A stretch of 64,000 bases of DNA from Sulfurovum sp. TSL6 (GCF_019972115.1 NZ_BPFJ01000003.1:186001-250000), one strand, 5' to 3'. Counted from the first letter of the stretch, positions 1-8,725 are shown. The notes: generated by a model from the sequence alone, not told the origin. Translations and numbers: made by a program.

Positions 1-227
1 AGATAGACATCATTGCTAAAAGAGATGATGTACTGCATTTTATAGAGGTTAAAAGTGGAAAAACTGAATTTGATCCTATCTATAATATCACCCCGACGAA
101 ACTCCGAAAAGTAATCAACTCTGCACACTATTACCTGAAAACAAAAAAATTAGATATGCCATTTTCTATCGATGCACTGATTGTTCGCTATGATGAGGTA
201 GAATTTATAGAGAATGTTACGCTATAA
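1..227 (+). CDS. YraN/UPF0102 family endonuclease-like protein (3' part)
   Basis: The window opens inside this gene; the readable frame begins at base 3 and ends at TAA 225-227. The visible 74 residues carry an Asp-Ile-Ile segment followed by Glu-Val-Lys-Ser, the PD-(D/E)xK nuclease-fold pattern typical of the YraN (UPF0102) family, whose members resemble Holliday-junction resolvases and whose function is poorly known. The N-terminal part lies outside the window, so neither length nor start can be judged. It ends 30 bases before the PhyH-like gene on the same strand. Confidence 0.75.
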   Translation, partial: IDIIAKRDDVLHFIEVKSGKTEFDPIYNITPTKLRKVINSAHYYLKTKKLDMPFSIDALIVRYDEVEFIENVTL

Positions 228-257
228 TCTGCTCAATGATACTTTAAAGGCACATAT

Positions 258-1046
258 ATGAGACTCTCCGATGAGCAGCTTCAACAATTTCATCAAAACG
301 GTTTTATTGTCTTAAGAAATTTTTTGTCTCAAGAAAAATGTGACGCGATATTGGATGTCGCTAAAACACACTTGGAACATAAAATAGAACCTATTGAAAC
401 TGAGATAGGGTATGATGAGAGATCTAAAGAGTATCGTACCGATGTAGTGGATTATACAAGTCATGCTCATGAAAAGCATATGATCGTGCGCAGGTTAAGA
501 CAGGTCTATAGTAGAGATATTCTTTTCAAAGAGTGGATGGAAGATGTTGAGATCCGTCCTATTTTACAACAGATATTGGATGACAGAGTGGTCATCACTA
601 CTGCCCATCATAACTCTATCATGACAAAAATGCCTCATTACAGTAGAGCAACGGCTTGGCATCAAGACAGAAGATATTGGCGTTATACCGATGACAACCT
701 TGTGAGCGTATGGTTGGCTTTGGATGATGAATACAGTGAAAATGGTGTGCTTGAATTTATACCTGGGAGTCATGTATTGAAATTTACGCCTGAACAGTTT
801 GATGAAAAAGAGTATTTTAGAGAAGATACGAAAGAGAATGCAGCACTGATAGCGAAAAAAGTCTCCACGACACTTCAAAAAGGCGATGTGATCATCTTTC
901 ATTCTTTACTGCTGCATAGAGCCAATAAGAACAGTACAGATCAAGTCAAAATATCATTTGTATATACGGTAAAAGGGGAAAATACGATGGCTATAGAAGG
1001 TACACGCTCTTCTCAATATCCTGAAATAAGCCTGGAAGAAGTATAA
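258..1046 (+). CDS. Phytanoyl-CoA dioxygenase (PhyH)-family protein
   Basis: A 262-residue non-haem Fe(II)/2-oxoglutarate-dependent dioxygenase of the PhyH family. The iron-binding His-x-Asp motif is visible as H135-Q-D137 inside a WHQD context, and the distal histidine is probably H220 in the LLHRAN segment. The family-typical GVLEFIPGSH stretch lies at about 163-172. There is no signal peptide, so it is cytoplasmic. PhyH enzymes hydroxylate or otherwise oxidise varied small molecules; the substrate cannot be read from the sequence. AAAGGC lies upstream of the ATG. A second, unrelated-looking 2OG oxygenase sits about 4.7 kb downstream. Confidence 0.85.
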   Translation: MRLSDEQLQQFHQNGFIVLRNFLSQEKCDAILDVAKTHLEHKIEPIETEIGYDERSKEYRTDVVDYTSHAHEKHMIVRRLRQVYSRDILFKEWMEDVEIRPILQQILDDRVVITTAHHNSIMTKMPHYSRATAWHQDRRYWRYTDDNLVSVWLALDDEYSENGVLEFIPGSHVLKFTPEQFDEKEYFREDTKENAALIAKKVSTTLQKGDVIIFHSLLLHRANKNSTDQVKISFVYTVKGENTMAIEGTRSSQYPEISLEEV

Positions 1047-1143
1047 TAAGAGAATTTTTATCCTAATTGTATATAATTAGGACAAAAGATAGATAATTTT
1101 AAAAAATATAAGCTATAACAATAGTTTTTATAAGAAATTAGGT

Positions 1144-1149
1144 TATACT
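1144..1149 (+). promoter_or_regulatory. Putative -10 box of trxA
   Basis: TATACT lies 28 bases before the trxA ATG in an A/T-rich stretch with no clear -35 hexamer, as is usual in Campylobacterota. It separates trxA from the PhyH-like gene. Confidence 0.45.
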
Positions 1150-1177
1150 ATTTATATAAAATTTAAAGGAATTAAAT

Positions 1178-1495
1178 ATGGCAAAATATGTAGATTTAAC
1201 AAATGAAAACTTTGATGCGACTATCGCTGAAGGCGTAACAATGGTAGACTTTTGGGCTCCATGGTGTGGACCTTGTAGAATGATCGCTCCAGTGATCGAA
1301 GAGCTTGCAGAAGATTTTGAGGGGAAAGCAACTATCTGTAAAGTCAATACAGATGAGCAGCAAGATATCGCAGTAAAATACGGTATCAGATCTATCCCAG
1401 CAATTCTTTTCTTTAAAGACGGTGAGTTGGTAGACCAAATGGTAGGTGCAGCTTCTAAAGACGCATTTGCTGAAAAAATCAACGCACAACTGTAA
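1178..1495 (+). CDS. trxA: Thioredoxin
   Basis: A 105-residue thioredoxin of normal length. The redox site W29-C30-G-P-C33 is intact, and the cis-proline loop is seen in RSIPAILFF. It passes electrons from thioredoxin reductase to ribonucleotide reductase, peroxiredoxins such as the Bcp protein at 16.6 kb, and other disulfide targets in the cytoplasm. AAAGGA precedes the ATG. trxB follows after 151 bases that hold a hairpin and a second promoter-like box, so the two genes look adjacent but separately initiated. Confidence 0.97.
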   Translation: MAKYVDLTNENFDATIAEGVTMVDFWAPWCGPCRMIAPVIEELAEDFEGKATICKVNTDEQQDIAVKYGIRSIPAILFFKDGELVDQMVGAASKDAFAEKINAQL

Positions 1496-1503
1496 GTTAT
1501 GCC

Positions 1504-1532
1504 TATAAGAGGGGGGGAATCTCCCTCTTATA
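1504..1532 (+). terminator. Hairpin after trxA
   Basis: A 10-bp stem (TATAAGAGGG paired with CCCTCTTATA) begins nine bases after the trxA stop. The T-run after it is weak, so termination is probable rather than certain. Confidence 0.6.
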
Positions 1533-1596
1533 AAACTTCTTTCATATCTATATTTAGATAAAATCTTCTAAAATTTTTAACCAAGTATTTTCATTG

Positions 1597-1602
1597 TATA
1601 AT
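1597..1602 (+). promoter_or_regulatory. Putative -10 box of trxB
   Basis: TATAAT lies 45 bases before the trxB ATG, downstream of the trxA hairpin. It could drive trxB-dapB-purF. Confidence 0.5.
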
Positions 1603-1646
1603 AGGCAGTATTTGATTAAGTATTTTACTTTTTTCAAGGATTCAAA

Positions 1647-2585
1647 ATGTTAGATTGCGCGATCATTGGTGGAGGCCCGGCTGGTCTTACAGCAGGATTA
1701 TATACCACACGTGGTGGGCTTAAAAATGTTACACTGTTTGAGACGGGTATGCCTGGCGGGCAGATCACACAGAGTTCTGAGATAGAGAACTATCCTGGAT
1801 TTTTCGAACATGATAAAACAGGTATGGATTTTATGGACACGTGGCAAAAGCAGTGTTTTCACTTTGGTCTTAAACATGAGATGAAAAAAGTAGAAAGTGT
1901 AGCAAAAACAGGTGAACACTTTACCATTACACTTGAAGGTGGAGAGACAGTGGAGGCGATGACTGTGATCGTTTGTACAGGTTCTACACCTAAAAGGGCT
2001 GGTATCAAAGGTGAAGAGGAATACTTTGGAAAAGGTGTGAGTACCTGTGCTACTTGTGATGGATTTTTTTATAAAGATAAACCTGTGACTGTACTTGGCG
2101 GAGGTGATACCGCACTTGAAGAAGCATTTTATCTCTCCAATATTTGTTCAGATGTCTATGTAGTACATAGAAGAGATGAATTTAGAGCAGCACCACCCAC
2201 TTTAGACAGAGTCAAGAGAAAAGAGAATATACATCTTATCACTAACTCTGTCATAGATGAAGTGCTTGGTAATGCTATGGGTGTCACAGGGGTGAATATT
2301 AAAAAGAATGATGGCACGATGACACACATGGATAATACAGGACTTTTTGTATTTGTAGGGAATAATGTGAACAACTCGGTACTTAAAGATGAAAACGGTG
2401 ACTTCATTTGTGAGATGAATGAGTGGGGACAGGTGATCGTAGATCTTAGTATGAGAACATCAGTAGAGGGGCTTTTTGCAGCAGGAGATATACGTATAGA
2501 AGCACCAAAACAAGTGGTTTCAGCAGCAGGTGACGGTTCCATAGCCGCACTTCAAGTAATTTCATATATACAGGAGCAACAATAA
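1647..2585 (+). CDS. trxB: Thioredoxin-disulfide reductase
   Basis: A 312-residue low-molecular-weight, FAD-dependent thioredoxin reductase that uses NADPH to reduce thioredoxin. The FAD-binding GGGPAG is at residues 8-13, the redox CATC at 134-137, the NADPH-domain [10 protein letters not shown] at 151-160, and a second FAD motif (AAGDI) near the C-terminus. Length fits the family. It stops one base before dapB begins, and dapB and purF follow with one-base gaps, so the three genes form one transcription unit that mixes redox, lysine and purine functions. Confidence 0.96.
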   Translation: MLDCAIIGGGPAGLTAGLYTTRGGLKNVTLFETGMPGGQITQSSEIENYPGFFEHDKTGMDFMDTWQKQCFHFGLKHEMKKVESVAKTGEHFTITLEGGETVEAMTVIVCTGSTPKRAGIKGEEEYFGKGVSTCATCDGFFYKDKPVTVLGGGDTALEEAFYLSNICSDVYVVHRRDEFRAAPPTLDRVKRKENIHLITNSVIDEVLGNAMGVTGVNIKKNDGTMTHMDNTGLFVFVGNNVNNSVLKDENGDFICEMNEWGQVIVDLSMRTSVEGLFAAGDIRIEAPKQVVSAAGDGSIAALQVISYIQEQQ

Positions 2586-2586
2586 G

Positions 2587-3354
2587 ATGGCAAAAGTTGG
2601 TATAGTAGGTAGTACAGGTAGAATGGGTGCACACCTGATCAAAAATGTTTTAGAGCATGACGCATTGGAGCTCAGTGTATTACATGTATTTGGTGAACTA
2701 AATAGAGAGGTACCATCTGATGTATTGGTGACCAACAGTATGAAAGCAGTGCTTGAAAATTGTGATGTTGTGATAGACTTTTCAGCACCTGCAGCAACAC
2801 AAGAACTTTGTGAAGAGGCTTTAAAAAACCCTACAGCACTTGTGATAGCAACAACAGGATTCACACAACACCAGCAAAACCTTCTCACAGAAGCTTCAAA
2901 AGAGATGCCGGTACTTTATGCGTCAAATATGTCAGCAGGGATTGCTTTGCTCAAACAATTGGTTGAGCAAGTCGCAGCTACACTGGTAGATTTCGATATT
3001 GAAATTGTGGAGCAGCACCATAGACATAAAGTGGATGCGCCAAGCGGTACAGCTTTAACGTTGGGTGAGTTTGCTGCGAAAGGAAGAGGATTGGATCTTG
3101 ATGATGTACGTGTTTCTGGCAGAGACGGTCAGATCGGTGCAAGATCTAAAGACGAGATCGCTGTGATGGCGCTTCGTGGAGGAGATATTGTCGGTCGACA
3201 TACCGTTGGTTTTTATAATGATGGTGAGTTTTTAGAACTCAATCATACAGCCACCAGTAGAGAGACTTTTTCAAAAGGTGCGATTCGTGCAGCGACATGG
3301 ATCGTAAATCAAAAGAGTGGTCTCTACTCTATAAATGATTGTTTAGGAATTTAA
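2587..3354 (+). CDS. dapB: 4-hydroxy-tetrahydrodipicolinate reductase
   Basis: A 255-residue DapB that reduces hydroxytetrahydrodipicolinate to tetrahydrodipicolinate in the diaminopimelate/lysine pathway, which also feeds peptidoglycan. The N-terminal nucleotide-binding GSTGRMG is at 8-14. The family signature around H144-H-R-H-K148 and the loop D150-A-P-S-G-T-A are intact and hold the catalytic histidine and lysine. It is tightly packed between trxB and purF. Confidence 0.96.
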   Translation: MAKVGIVGSTGRMGAHLIKNVLEHDALELSVLHVFGELNREVPSDVLVTNSMKAVLENCDVVIDFSAPAATQELCEEALKNPTALVIATTGFTQHQQNLLTEASKEMPVLYASNMSAGIALLKQLVEQVAATLVDFDIEIVEQHHRHKVDAPSGTALTLGEFAAKGRGLDLDDVRVSGRDGQIGARSKDEIAVMALRGGDIVGRHTVGFYNDGEFLELNHTATSRETFSKGAIRAATWIVNQKSGLYSINDCLGI

Positions 3355-3355
3355 T

Positions 3356-4726
3356 ATGTGTGCAATAGTCGGTGTGTTCGGTGCAAAAAAGGCTTCTACG
3401 GTAGCGTATTATTCGCTCTTTTCTATGCAGCATCGCGGACAAGAAGCTACGGGTATTTCCGCAGCCAATGGTAAGCGTATCGCTACGTATAAAAAACGTG
3501 GTATGGTTTCAGATGTTTTTTCACAAGAAACACTGGATAGGTTGGATGGCGGGTGTGCTGTAGGGCATAACCGTTATTCAACAGCAGGAAGTGAATCTGC
3601 GGGAGATGCACAGCCTGTATTTGCGAAGTATAAGCTTGGAGAGATATCGGTCGTGCATAATGGTAACCTGATCAATAAACATGAAGTAAGAAACGAATTG
3701 ATAGACAAAGGTGCCATTTTTCAAACCGATATGGATACGGAAAACATTATTCACCTCATAGCAAAATCCCAAAAAGATTCTTTGGTGGATCGTATTAAGG
3801 ATATGCTGACAAAGATAGAAGGTGCATACTGTTTGGCGATCCAAAGTCGCTCTAAAATGTTTGTGATCCGTGACCGTTTTGGTATTCGTCCTCTCAGCCT
3901 GGGTAAACTAAGTGACGGTGGATATATCGTAGCTTCTGAAACATGTGCATTTGATCTGGTAGGAGCAGAGTTTATACGTGATGTAGAACCTGGAGAGATG
4001 CTGACCTTTGAAGAAGGAAAAGAACCTGTTTCAGAACAGGTCTTTACACCGGATTTCCACCCTTGTGCTTTTGAATATATCTATTTTGCCAGACCGGACT
4101 CTATTATCGATGGAAAAAATGTGTATGAAATGCGTTTAGAAATGGGGAAAAGACTTGCTAAAGAGACACCTGCAGATGTAGATCTTGTACTTCCTGTACC
4201 TGATTCCGGTGTAGCTGCTGCCAAGGGCTATGCAGATGGTCTAGGTGTCCCTTTTGAGATGGGTATCGTACGTAATCACTATGTAGGACGTACTTTCATT
4301 GAACCAACACAGGAGATACGTGACCTGAAAGTCAAACTGAAACTCTCTCCGATCAAACATTTGATCGAAGGAAAAAAAGTAGCCATTATTGATGACTCAC
4401 TGGTACGTGGTACGACGTCTAAACAGATCGTACGTATGCTGAAAGAGGCAGGTGCAAAAGAGGTACATATGCGTATTGCTGCTCCTGAGATCAAATATCC
4501 ATGTCGTTACGGTATTGATACACCAACAAAAATGGAGTTAATCTCTACAAAATACACACCTGAAGAGATCGCCGATAAAATTAATGCCGATTCACTAGGT
4601 TTTCTTTCTATTGACGGCTTAAAAGATTCGCTTGGAACCGAAAGAAATTACTCTTTGGTAAGCTTTGATGGAAACTATTTTGCAGGTGGGAATGCAGAGA
4701 GCCCAGGTTGTGCTGGGGGCTGTTAA
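3356..4726 (+). CDS. purF: Amidophosphoribosyltransferase
   Basis: A 456-residue PurF that makes phosphoribosylamine from PRPP and glutamine, the first step of purine synthesis. The N-terminal nucleophile is C2 in MCAIVGVFG and would be exposed by removal of Met1 only, as there is no propeptide. The PRPP-binding loop VAIIDDSLVRGTTS lies at about 341-354. Cysteines in HPCAFEY, YPCRYGID and the C-terminal PGCAGGC match the positions that hold a 4Fe-4S cluster in Bacillus-type PurF, although the last pair is spaced C-x3-C. Last gene of the trxB operon. Confidence 0.95.
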   Translation: MCAIVGVFGAKKASTVAYYSLFSMQHRGQEATGISAANGKRIATYKKRGMVSDVFSQETLDRLDGGCAVGHNRYSTAGSESAGDAQPVFAKYKLGEISVVHNGNLINKHEVRNELIDKGAIFQTDMDTENIIHLIAKSQKDSLVDRIKDMLTKIEGAYCLAIQSRSKMFVIRDRFGIRPLSLGKLSDGGYIVASETCAFDLVGAEFIRDVEPGEMLTFEEGKEPVSEQVFTPDFHPCAFEYIYFARPDSIIDGKNVYEMRLEMGKRLAKETPADVDLVLPVPDSGVAAAKGYADGLGVPFEMGIVRNHYVGRTFIEPTQEIRDLKVKLKLSPIKHLIEGKKVAIIDDSLVRGTTSKQIVRMLKEAGAKEVHMRIAAPEIKYPCRYGIDTPTKMELISTKYTPEEIADKINADSLGFLSIDGLKDSLGTERNYSLVSFDGNYFAGGNAESPGCAGGC

Positions 4727-4734
4727 ATTAAGAG

Positions 4735-4763
4735 TGTAAAAGAGTAGCTAACTACCTTTTACA
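4735..4763 (+). terminator. Hairpin after purF
   Basis: TGTAAAA-GA-GTAG pairs with CTAC-C-TTTTACA around a short loop, eight bases after the purF stop. It is a likely end of the trxB-dapB-purF unit. Confidence 0.55.
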
Positions 4764-4820
4764 TTCATTTAGATTGTGCTTCTCTTTTCATTTTTTTAGA
4801 AAAAACGAAACAAAAAATCG

Positions 4821-4866
4821 TTGTAGCTCTCGAATCACCTCGCTTACAAGGGCGTTCGCTACAACA
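4821..4866. repeat. Inverted repeat between purF and hisIE
   Basis: GTTGTAGC (4821-4828) and GCTACAAC (4859-4866) form perfect 8-bp arms around a 30-base centre that includes TCGAA and TTCG. It lies between the convergent purF and hisIE genes. A smaller CACAC/GTGTG hairpin follows at 4873-4885. Confidence 0.5.
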
Positions 4867-4896
4867 AGATACACACAATGTGTGATTCATAGTTTT

Positions 4897-5562
4897 TTAT
4901 TTAGAACGGCTTTCTTTTTCTTCTATACCACTCAATCCAAATCTTCTTGCTAACTCTTGTTTGACCCTGTCTGGAGAGATATTTCTATAGCCTAATCCTA
5001 CCAGTGTATGATAGAGAAGGTCTGCAGATTCATAGATAACCTGATCATCACTCTCTTCATCGATAGCTACACAGACTTCATCTGCTTCCTCAAGGATCTT
5101 AGAGAGCATCAGTGCTTTATCATCTAAAAGTTTTTTGGTCCATGACTTGGCTTCCGAGGGAGCATTTTTACGCTCTAATATTGTATGGTACAGCGTATCG
5201 ACTACACCGTATATAGCGTCCGTATCTACTTCTTGGTCTAAGACTATTTTATCTTGCATCACAGAAGTGAAGAAACAGCTTTTGCGTCCTGTGTGACAGG
5301 CTACACCATTCTGTTTTATCTTGAGTATCACCGTGTCTGCATCACAGTCAAGAAGCACATCTTTAACTTCTTGGGTATGGTTGGAACTTTCACCTTTTTT
5401 CCATATACGTTGTTTGCTTCGGCTGAAGTAGTGGGCATATCCTGTAGAGAGAGTAAGGTTGTACGCTTCTTCATTCATGTATGCGAGCATGAGCACTTCA
5501 TCGCTCTCATTATCTTGAGCGATAGCAGGGATGAGGGGGTTTTTATTCCAATCTATTTGCAT
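4897..5562 (-). CDS. hisIE: Bifunctional phosphoribosyl-AMP cyclohydrolase / phosphoribosyl-ATP pyrophosphohydrolase
   Basis: A 221-residue fusion that carries out steps 2 and 3 of histidine synthesis. The N-terminal HisI part (about 1-105) shows the CDADT metal motif and CHTGRKSCFF. The C-terminal HisE part (about 115-210) shows the EEADEV and ESADLLYH helices of the MazG-like pyrophosphohydrolase fold. It stands alone on the minus strand, convergent with purF; no other his gene is adjacent except the PHP phosphatase at 39 kb. Confidence 0.95.
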   Translation of the reverse strand: MQIDWNKNPLIPAIAQDNESDEVLMLAYMNEEAYNLTLSTGYAHYFSRSKQRIWKKGESSNHTQEVKDVLLDCDADTVILKIKQNGVACHTGRKSCFFTSVMQDKIVLDQEVDTDAIYGVVDTLYHTILERKNAPSEAKSWTKKLLDDKALMLSKILEEADEVCVAIDEESDDQVIYESADLLYHTLVGLGYRNISPDRVKQELARRFGLSGIEEKESRSK

Positions 5563-5701
5563 AAGAGAATCTCCATCAGGAAAATATTTGTTCGTATTAT
5601 AACTATAGTATACATTGGGAGAGCTTTTTTAAGTGTATGGGTCAACATAAACACACCATTAAATTAAGAAATCTTTTAGGATAAATGTTTGATTTTTGAA
5701 T

Positions 5702-5707
5702 TATAAT
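5702..5707 (+). promoter_or_regulatory. Putative -10 box of the leader ORF/2OG oxygenase unit
   Basis: TATAAT lies 35 bases before the leader ORF. The predicted transcript begins near 5714 and runs through an AAAAGC-cgagga-GCTTTT hairpin (5723-5740) that overlaps the leader's ribosome binding site. Confidence 0.55.
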
Positions 5708-5741
5708 GTCACTCCAAATTAGAAAAGCCGAGGAGCTTTTT

Positions 5742-5789
5742 ATGCACAACTGTTTTATCCAATTTCAACTTTATTTGTATACGCTATGA
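5742..5789 (+). CDS. 15-residue leader peptide, translationally coupled to the 2OG oxygenase
   Basis: ATG 5742 is preceded by GAGGAG at a good spacing and opens a 15-codon frame (MHNCFIQFQLYLYTL) that stops at TGA 5787-5789. The ATG of the oxygenase gene is 5786-5788, giving an ATGA overlap, and that gene has no ribosome binding site of its own. This arrangement predicts that ribosomes finishing the leader re-initiate on the oxygenase. The peptide is rich in Leu, Tyr and Phe. The GAGGAG sits in the loop and 3' arm of a short hairpin followed by T residues, so access to it may be controlled. Function is not known. Confidence 0.55.
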   Translation: MHNCFIQFQLYLYTL

Positions 5790-6508
5790 TACAGATAAGT
5801 ACACATATCTATTGTGATCCTTTATTCGAAAGTATAGAGATCGACAATAAACTTTTACCCAATCAATATAAAGATTATCCCTATCTCATTATTAAAAACT
5901 TTTTTTCACAAGAAGCTTGTGAGAAATTGGCCTTTCTAGTACAAGAGGATGAGGAAACAAAGAGAAAAGCAAAGGTGAAAAAAGAGGTGTTTAGCGGTAT
6001 AGTCCAAGCGGGTATTGTAGAAGAGTATCGCAAGACCAATATTTATGAATTAGATACATTTTATCACAACTATTATGATGAACAATTCATTCAGTATAAA
6101 CCTGTGATAGAAGATTATTTCAATATTGCGCTCACTCTCTCAACCGATGTACAGGTATTGGAATACAAAAAGGGATTTTTCTATGTCAAGCATGCGGATG
6201 ATTCAAGTGAAATCATTGATAAAGATGAACAAACGATAGGATTTAAAGTAGTAGCACCACAGAGAAAACTTTCAACAGTATTGTTTGCTACAAGTCATGT
6301 GAGTAAGGCAGATGAAAAAGCCCTTAGTTTTTCTGGTGGGGAATTGATGTTTAATTATCTCTATGATAAAGGTGGAGAACCTGTTAAGATCAAACCAGAA
6401 GCTGGAGACATGATCATTTTCCCCAGCAACCCCTATTTTTCACATGAAGTATTGCCAGTAGAAGAGGGGTATAGACTTACTTTAGTACAGTGGCATGATG
6501 CGATATAG
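5786..6508 (+). CDS. 2-oxoglutarate/Fe(II)-dependent oxygenase (prolyl-4-hydroxylase-like)
   Basis: A 240-residue protein with the double-stranded beta-helix oxygenase pattern. A His-x-Asp is seen in the VKHADDS segment, a GGELMFNY strand follows, then the distal histidine in YFSHEVLP and an arginine in GYRLTLVQW that would bind 2-oxoglutarate. This order fits P4Hc/PKHD-type hydroxylases that act on protein or small-molecule substrates. There is no signal peptide. Its start overlaps the stop of the 15-codon leader. It converges on the SPFH gene, with a strong hairpin between them. Confidence 0.8.
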   Translation: MIQISTHIYCDPLFESIEIDNKLLPNQYKDYPYLIIKNFFSQEACEKLAFLVQEDEETKRKAKVKKEVFSGIVQAGIVEEYRKTNIYELDTFYHNYYDEQFIQYKPVIEDYFNIALTLSTDVQVLEYKKGFFYVKHADDSSEIIDKDEQTIGFKVVAPQRKLSTVLFATSHVSKADEKALSFSGGELMFNYLYDKGGEPVKIKPEAGDMIIFPSNPYFSHEVLPVEEGYRLTLVQWHDAI

Positions 6509-6556
6509 TACAATCGCTATGATGGAAGAGGATAGAGGAAAATGAAGGGGTAAGAC

Positions 6557-6580
6557 GTATGGTGGAGAACTCCACCATAC
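6557..6580. terminator. Bidirectional hairpin between convergent genes
   Basis: GTATGGTGGAG and CTCCACCATAC form an 11-bp perfect stem with a two-base centre, placed between the ends of the 2OG oxygenase and SPFH genes. It can fold in transcripts from either strand. Confidence 0.7.
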
Positions 6581-6588
6581 TTTAGGGG

Positions 6589-7680
6589 TTATTGTTGTCC
6601 CATTAGACGTTGTTGATCTTTACCTTTTGCATCTACCCAGATGTTTGGTACAGCTCCGCCAGGTGTAAGGAAGATCTGTGCGTCTTTGTTGACTTTAAGC
6701 GCTTCGTTAAATTTCGCCTGTGTTTTGATCTGCTCAAGTTGAATAAGCTGTGGTGTAAGTGAATTTGAGATGAGCTTATTTGCTTTGGCTTGCTCTTCTG
6801 CTTCGATACGAATTTTATCGGCTTCACCTTGTGCCTCAATACGGTTCCTCTCAGCTTCACCACGTGCAACTTCTGCTGCTCTTTGTGCTTCTTGTTTTGC
6901 TTTCTCTTTTTGTTGTTCGGCGATAGTTACATCTTGTTTTGCTATCTGAACTCTTTCAATCTGATCTTTGATCTTTGGAGGAAGGTTAATGGTTCTAAGT
7001 TCTACAGATTCAAGGATAACAGGTTGATTAAGAAGTGCATCCACACTCTCTTTTACTTTTACTTCGATTGCTGCAGCAATTTGATTACGCATTTCAGGAA
7101 GTTGTTCTGCGGTATATTGACCTACAACATCACGTACGACTTCACGCACTTTAGAATTGATGATCTTCTCCTCCCAGCTTGTACCCCATTTTTCAATCGT
7201 TGCCGGTGCAGTTGCTGCTTTCATTCTGTATTGTACAGCAATGTCGATATTGACAGTCAATCCTCTTTTATCCAGTACGGTAATCGCCGGATTTCTTTTG
7301 AGTCCCCCTTCAAGATTTCTGTAGGCATCACCCAGTTCACCTGTTCTTACATCAGAGTATGTGATCATTCTGATACGTGTATTGACCGGAATGATCTTTT
7401 GTAGCACAGGGACAAAAAAATGCAGTCCGGCTCCAAGAGGTTCTTGTTCAAATTTACCGGTGTTGATCTTGATCCCTACTTCACCAGAGTTGATGATGGT
7501 AAAAGGTTTGAGTACAAAAAGTGCAAATCCTAAAATAACGATGATAAACATCCAAGGTGCACCTTTCCCCATACCACTAAGCGGGTTATTAAAGTTGTTC
7601 CCACCACCGCTGTTATCATTGTTCATTGAGTTATTACCCGGTTTTTTCTTTTTAAAATAGTCGTTCATATCTGCTGGCAT
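6589..7680 (-). CDS. SPFH/prohibitin-family membrane protein
   Basis: A 363-residue protein with an Asn/Gly-rich cytoplasmic N-terminus, one transmembrane helix at about 43-62, a Band-7/SPFH domain (about 63-250) and a long Ala/Glu/Lys-rich coiled coil (about 250-310, repeated EAQ/AEAER patterns). The layout resembles HflK and bacterial prohibitins, which form ring scaffolds around membrane proteases or lipid domains. No hflC partner is adjacent, which favours a stand-alone prohibitin-like protein. It lies 12 bases after ilvE on the same strand. Confidence 0.88.
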   Translation of the reverse strand: MPADMNDYFKKKKPGNNSMNNDNSGGGNNFNNPLSGMGKGAPWMFIIVILGFALFVLKPFTIINSGEVGIKINTGKFEQEPLGAGLHFFVPVLQKIIPVNTRIRMITYSDVRTGELGDAYRNLEGGLKRNPAITVLDKRGLTVNIDIAVQYRMKAATAPATIEKWGTSWEEKIINSKVREVVRDVVGQYTAEQLPEMRNQIAAAIEVKVKESVDALLNQPVILESVELRTINLPPKIKDQIERVQIAKQDVTIAEQQKEKAKQEAQRAAEVARGEAERNRIEAQGEADKIRIEAEEQAKANKLISNSLTPQLIQLEQIKTQAKFNEALKVNKDAQIFLTPGGAVPNIWVDAKGKDQQRLMGQQ

Positions 7681-7692
7681 GTGTATCCTTGT

Positions 7693-8613
7693 TTAGTTAA
7701 TATAGGTTAAATATTGAATATAGTCAGGGTTTTTACCTGCAACCGCATCAAAATAGGCTGTTTGTAGTTTTTCTGTGATGGGTCCTCTAGCACCTGCACC
7801 GATGATACGTGCATCCACTTCACGGATCGGCGTGACTTCGGCAGCGGTTCCTGTAAAGAAGGCTTCCTCAGCGATGTAGACTTCTTCACGCGTAATACGG
7901 CGTCTTACAACTTTGATACCCATATCATGTGCTAGATCTATAACAGTCTGCTGTGTAATGGACTCGAGTGAATTGTCACTAGGAGGAGAGATAAGTACAC
8001 CATCTCTTACCATGAAGAAAGCAGCACCGGATCCTTCTGCGATATACCCATGGTCATCTCTAAGCAATGCTTCATCATAACCGGCTTCAACCGCTTCAAA
8101 TTTTGCCATTTGAGAGTTTAGGTAGTTTGCTACGGCTTTGGCTTTCCCCATACCAGAAGTGTTAGGTGTTCTTGTGACAGAAGTGATCTTTACACGAACC
8201 CCTTTTTTAAGACCCTCTTCTCCAAGGTACGCTCCCCATTCCCACGCAGAGATAGATACATTGACAGGACAGTCCTTATGGTAAAGGCCCATAACGCCAT
8301 ATCCAAGATAAACCAATGGTCTGATATAGGCACCATCAAAGAGTTCATTTTTCTGTAAGAGTTCTACTTGTGCAGCATTCAATTCTTCTGCTGTATATGG
8401 TACATCCATCAGTGTCATCTTTGATGAGTTAAGAAGTCTTTGTGTATGTTCTTTGAGTTTAAAGATGGCACATCTTCCGTCGACAGTTTTGTATGCTTTA
8501 GTCCCCTCTATGGCACCATTTCCATAATGTAGTGTATGTGTAAGTACGTGTACTTTGGCATCATCCCAAGGTGTGAATTCGCCATCCATCCAGATGTATT
8601 TTGATTTGTTCAT
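7693..8613 (-). CDS. ilvE: Branched-chain-amino-acid aminotransferase
   Basis: A class IV PLP aminotransferase of 306 residues that makes valine, leucine and isoleucine from their keto acids. The PLP lysine is expected in the GKAKAVANYLNS segment, and the EGSGAAFF and TGTAAEVTP loops bind the cofactor phosphate. The ATG at 8613 is chosen over an upstream TTG at 8628 because GGAG sits at a suitable distance before it and because homologues start near MNKSKYIWMDG. It is the upstream gene of an ilvE-SPFH pair. Confidence 0.94.
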   Translation of the reverse strand: MNKSKYIWMDGEFTPWDDAKVHVLTHTLHYGNGAIEGTKAYKTVDGRCAIFKLKEHTQRLLNSSKMTLMDVPYTAEELNAAQVELLQKNELFDGAYIRPLVYLGYGVMGLYHKDCPVNVSISAWEWGAYLGEEGLKKGVRVKITSVTRTPNTSGMGKAKAVANYLNSQMAKFEAVEAGYDEALLRDDHGYIAEGSGAAFFMVRDGVLISPPSDNSLESITQQTVIDLAHDMGIKVVRRRITREEVYIAEEAFFTGTAAEVTPIREVDARIIGAGARGPITEKLQTAYFDAVAGKNPDYIQYLTYIN

Positions 8614-8725
8614 TATGCTTCGCTCCAAGACTTACCCAAAGGTAGTCAAAATTAATGAATTATTTTATCTAAATTGTGGTTAATGGTCGGTTATCTAAAC
8701 CTAAGGTATTTGTGATGGTTGATAG

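Noticed and set aside
4821-4866. tRNA-like hairpin between purF and hisIE
   Set aside because: The arms pair, but there is no T-loop GGTTCGA pattern, anticodon arm or acceptor stem of the right size.
6790-7404. 204-codon plus-strand frame opposite the SPFH gene
   Set aside because: It is the complement of the SPFH coding region; Cys/Phe-rich composition and lack of a start signal mark it as a shadow frame.
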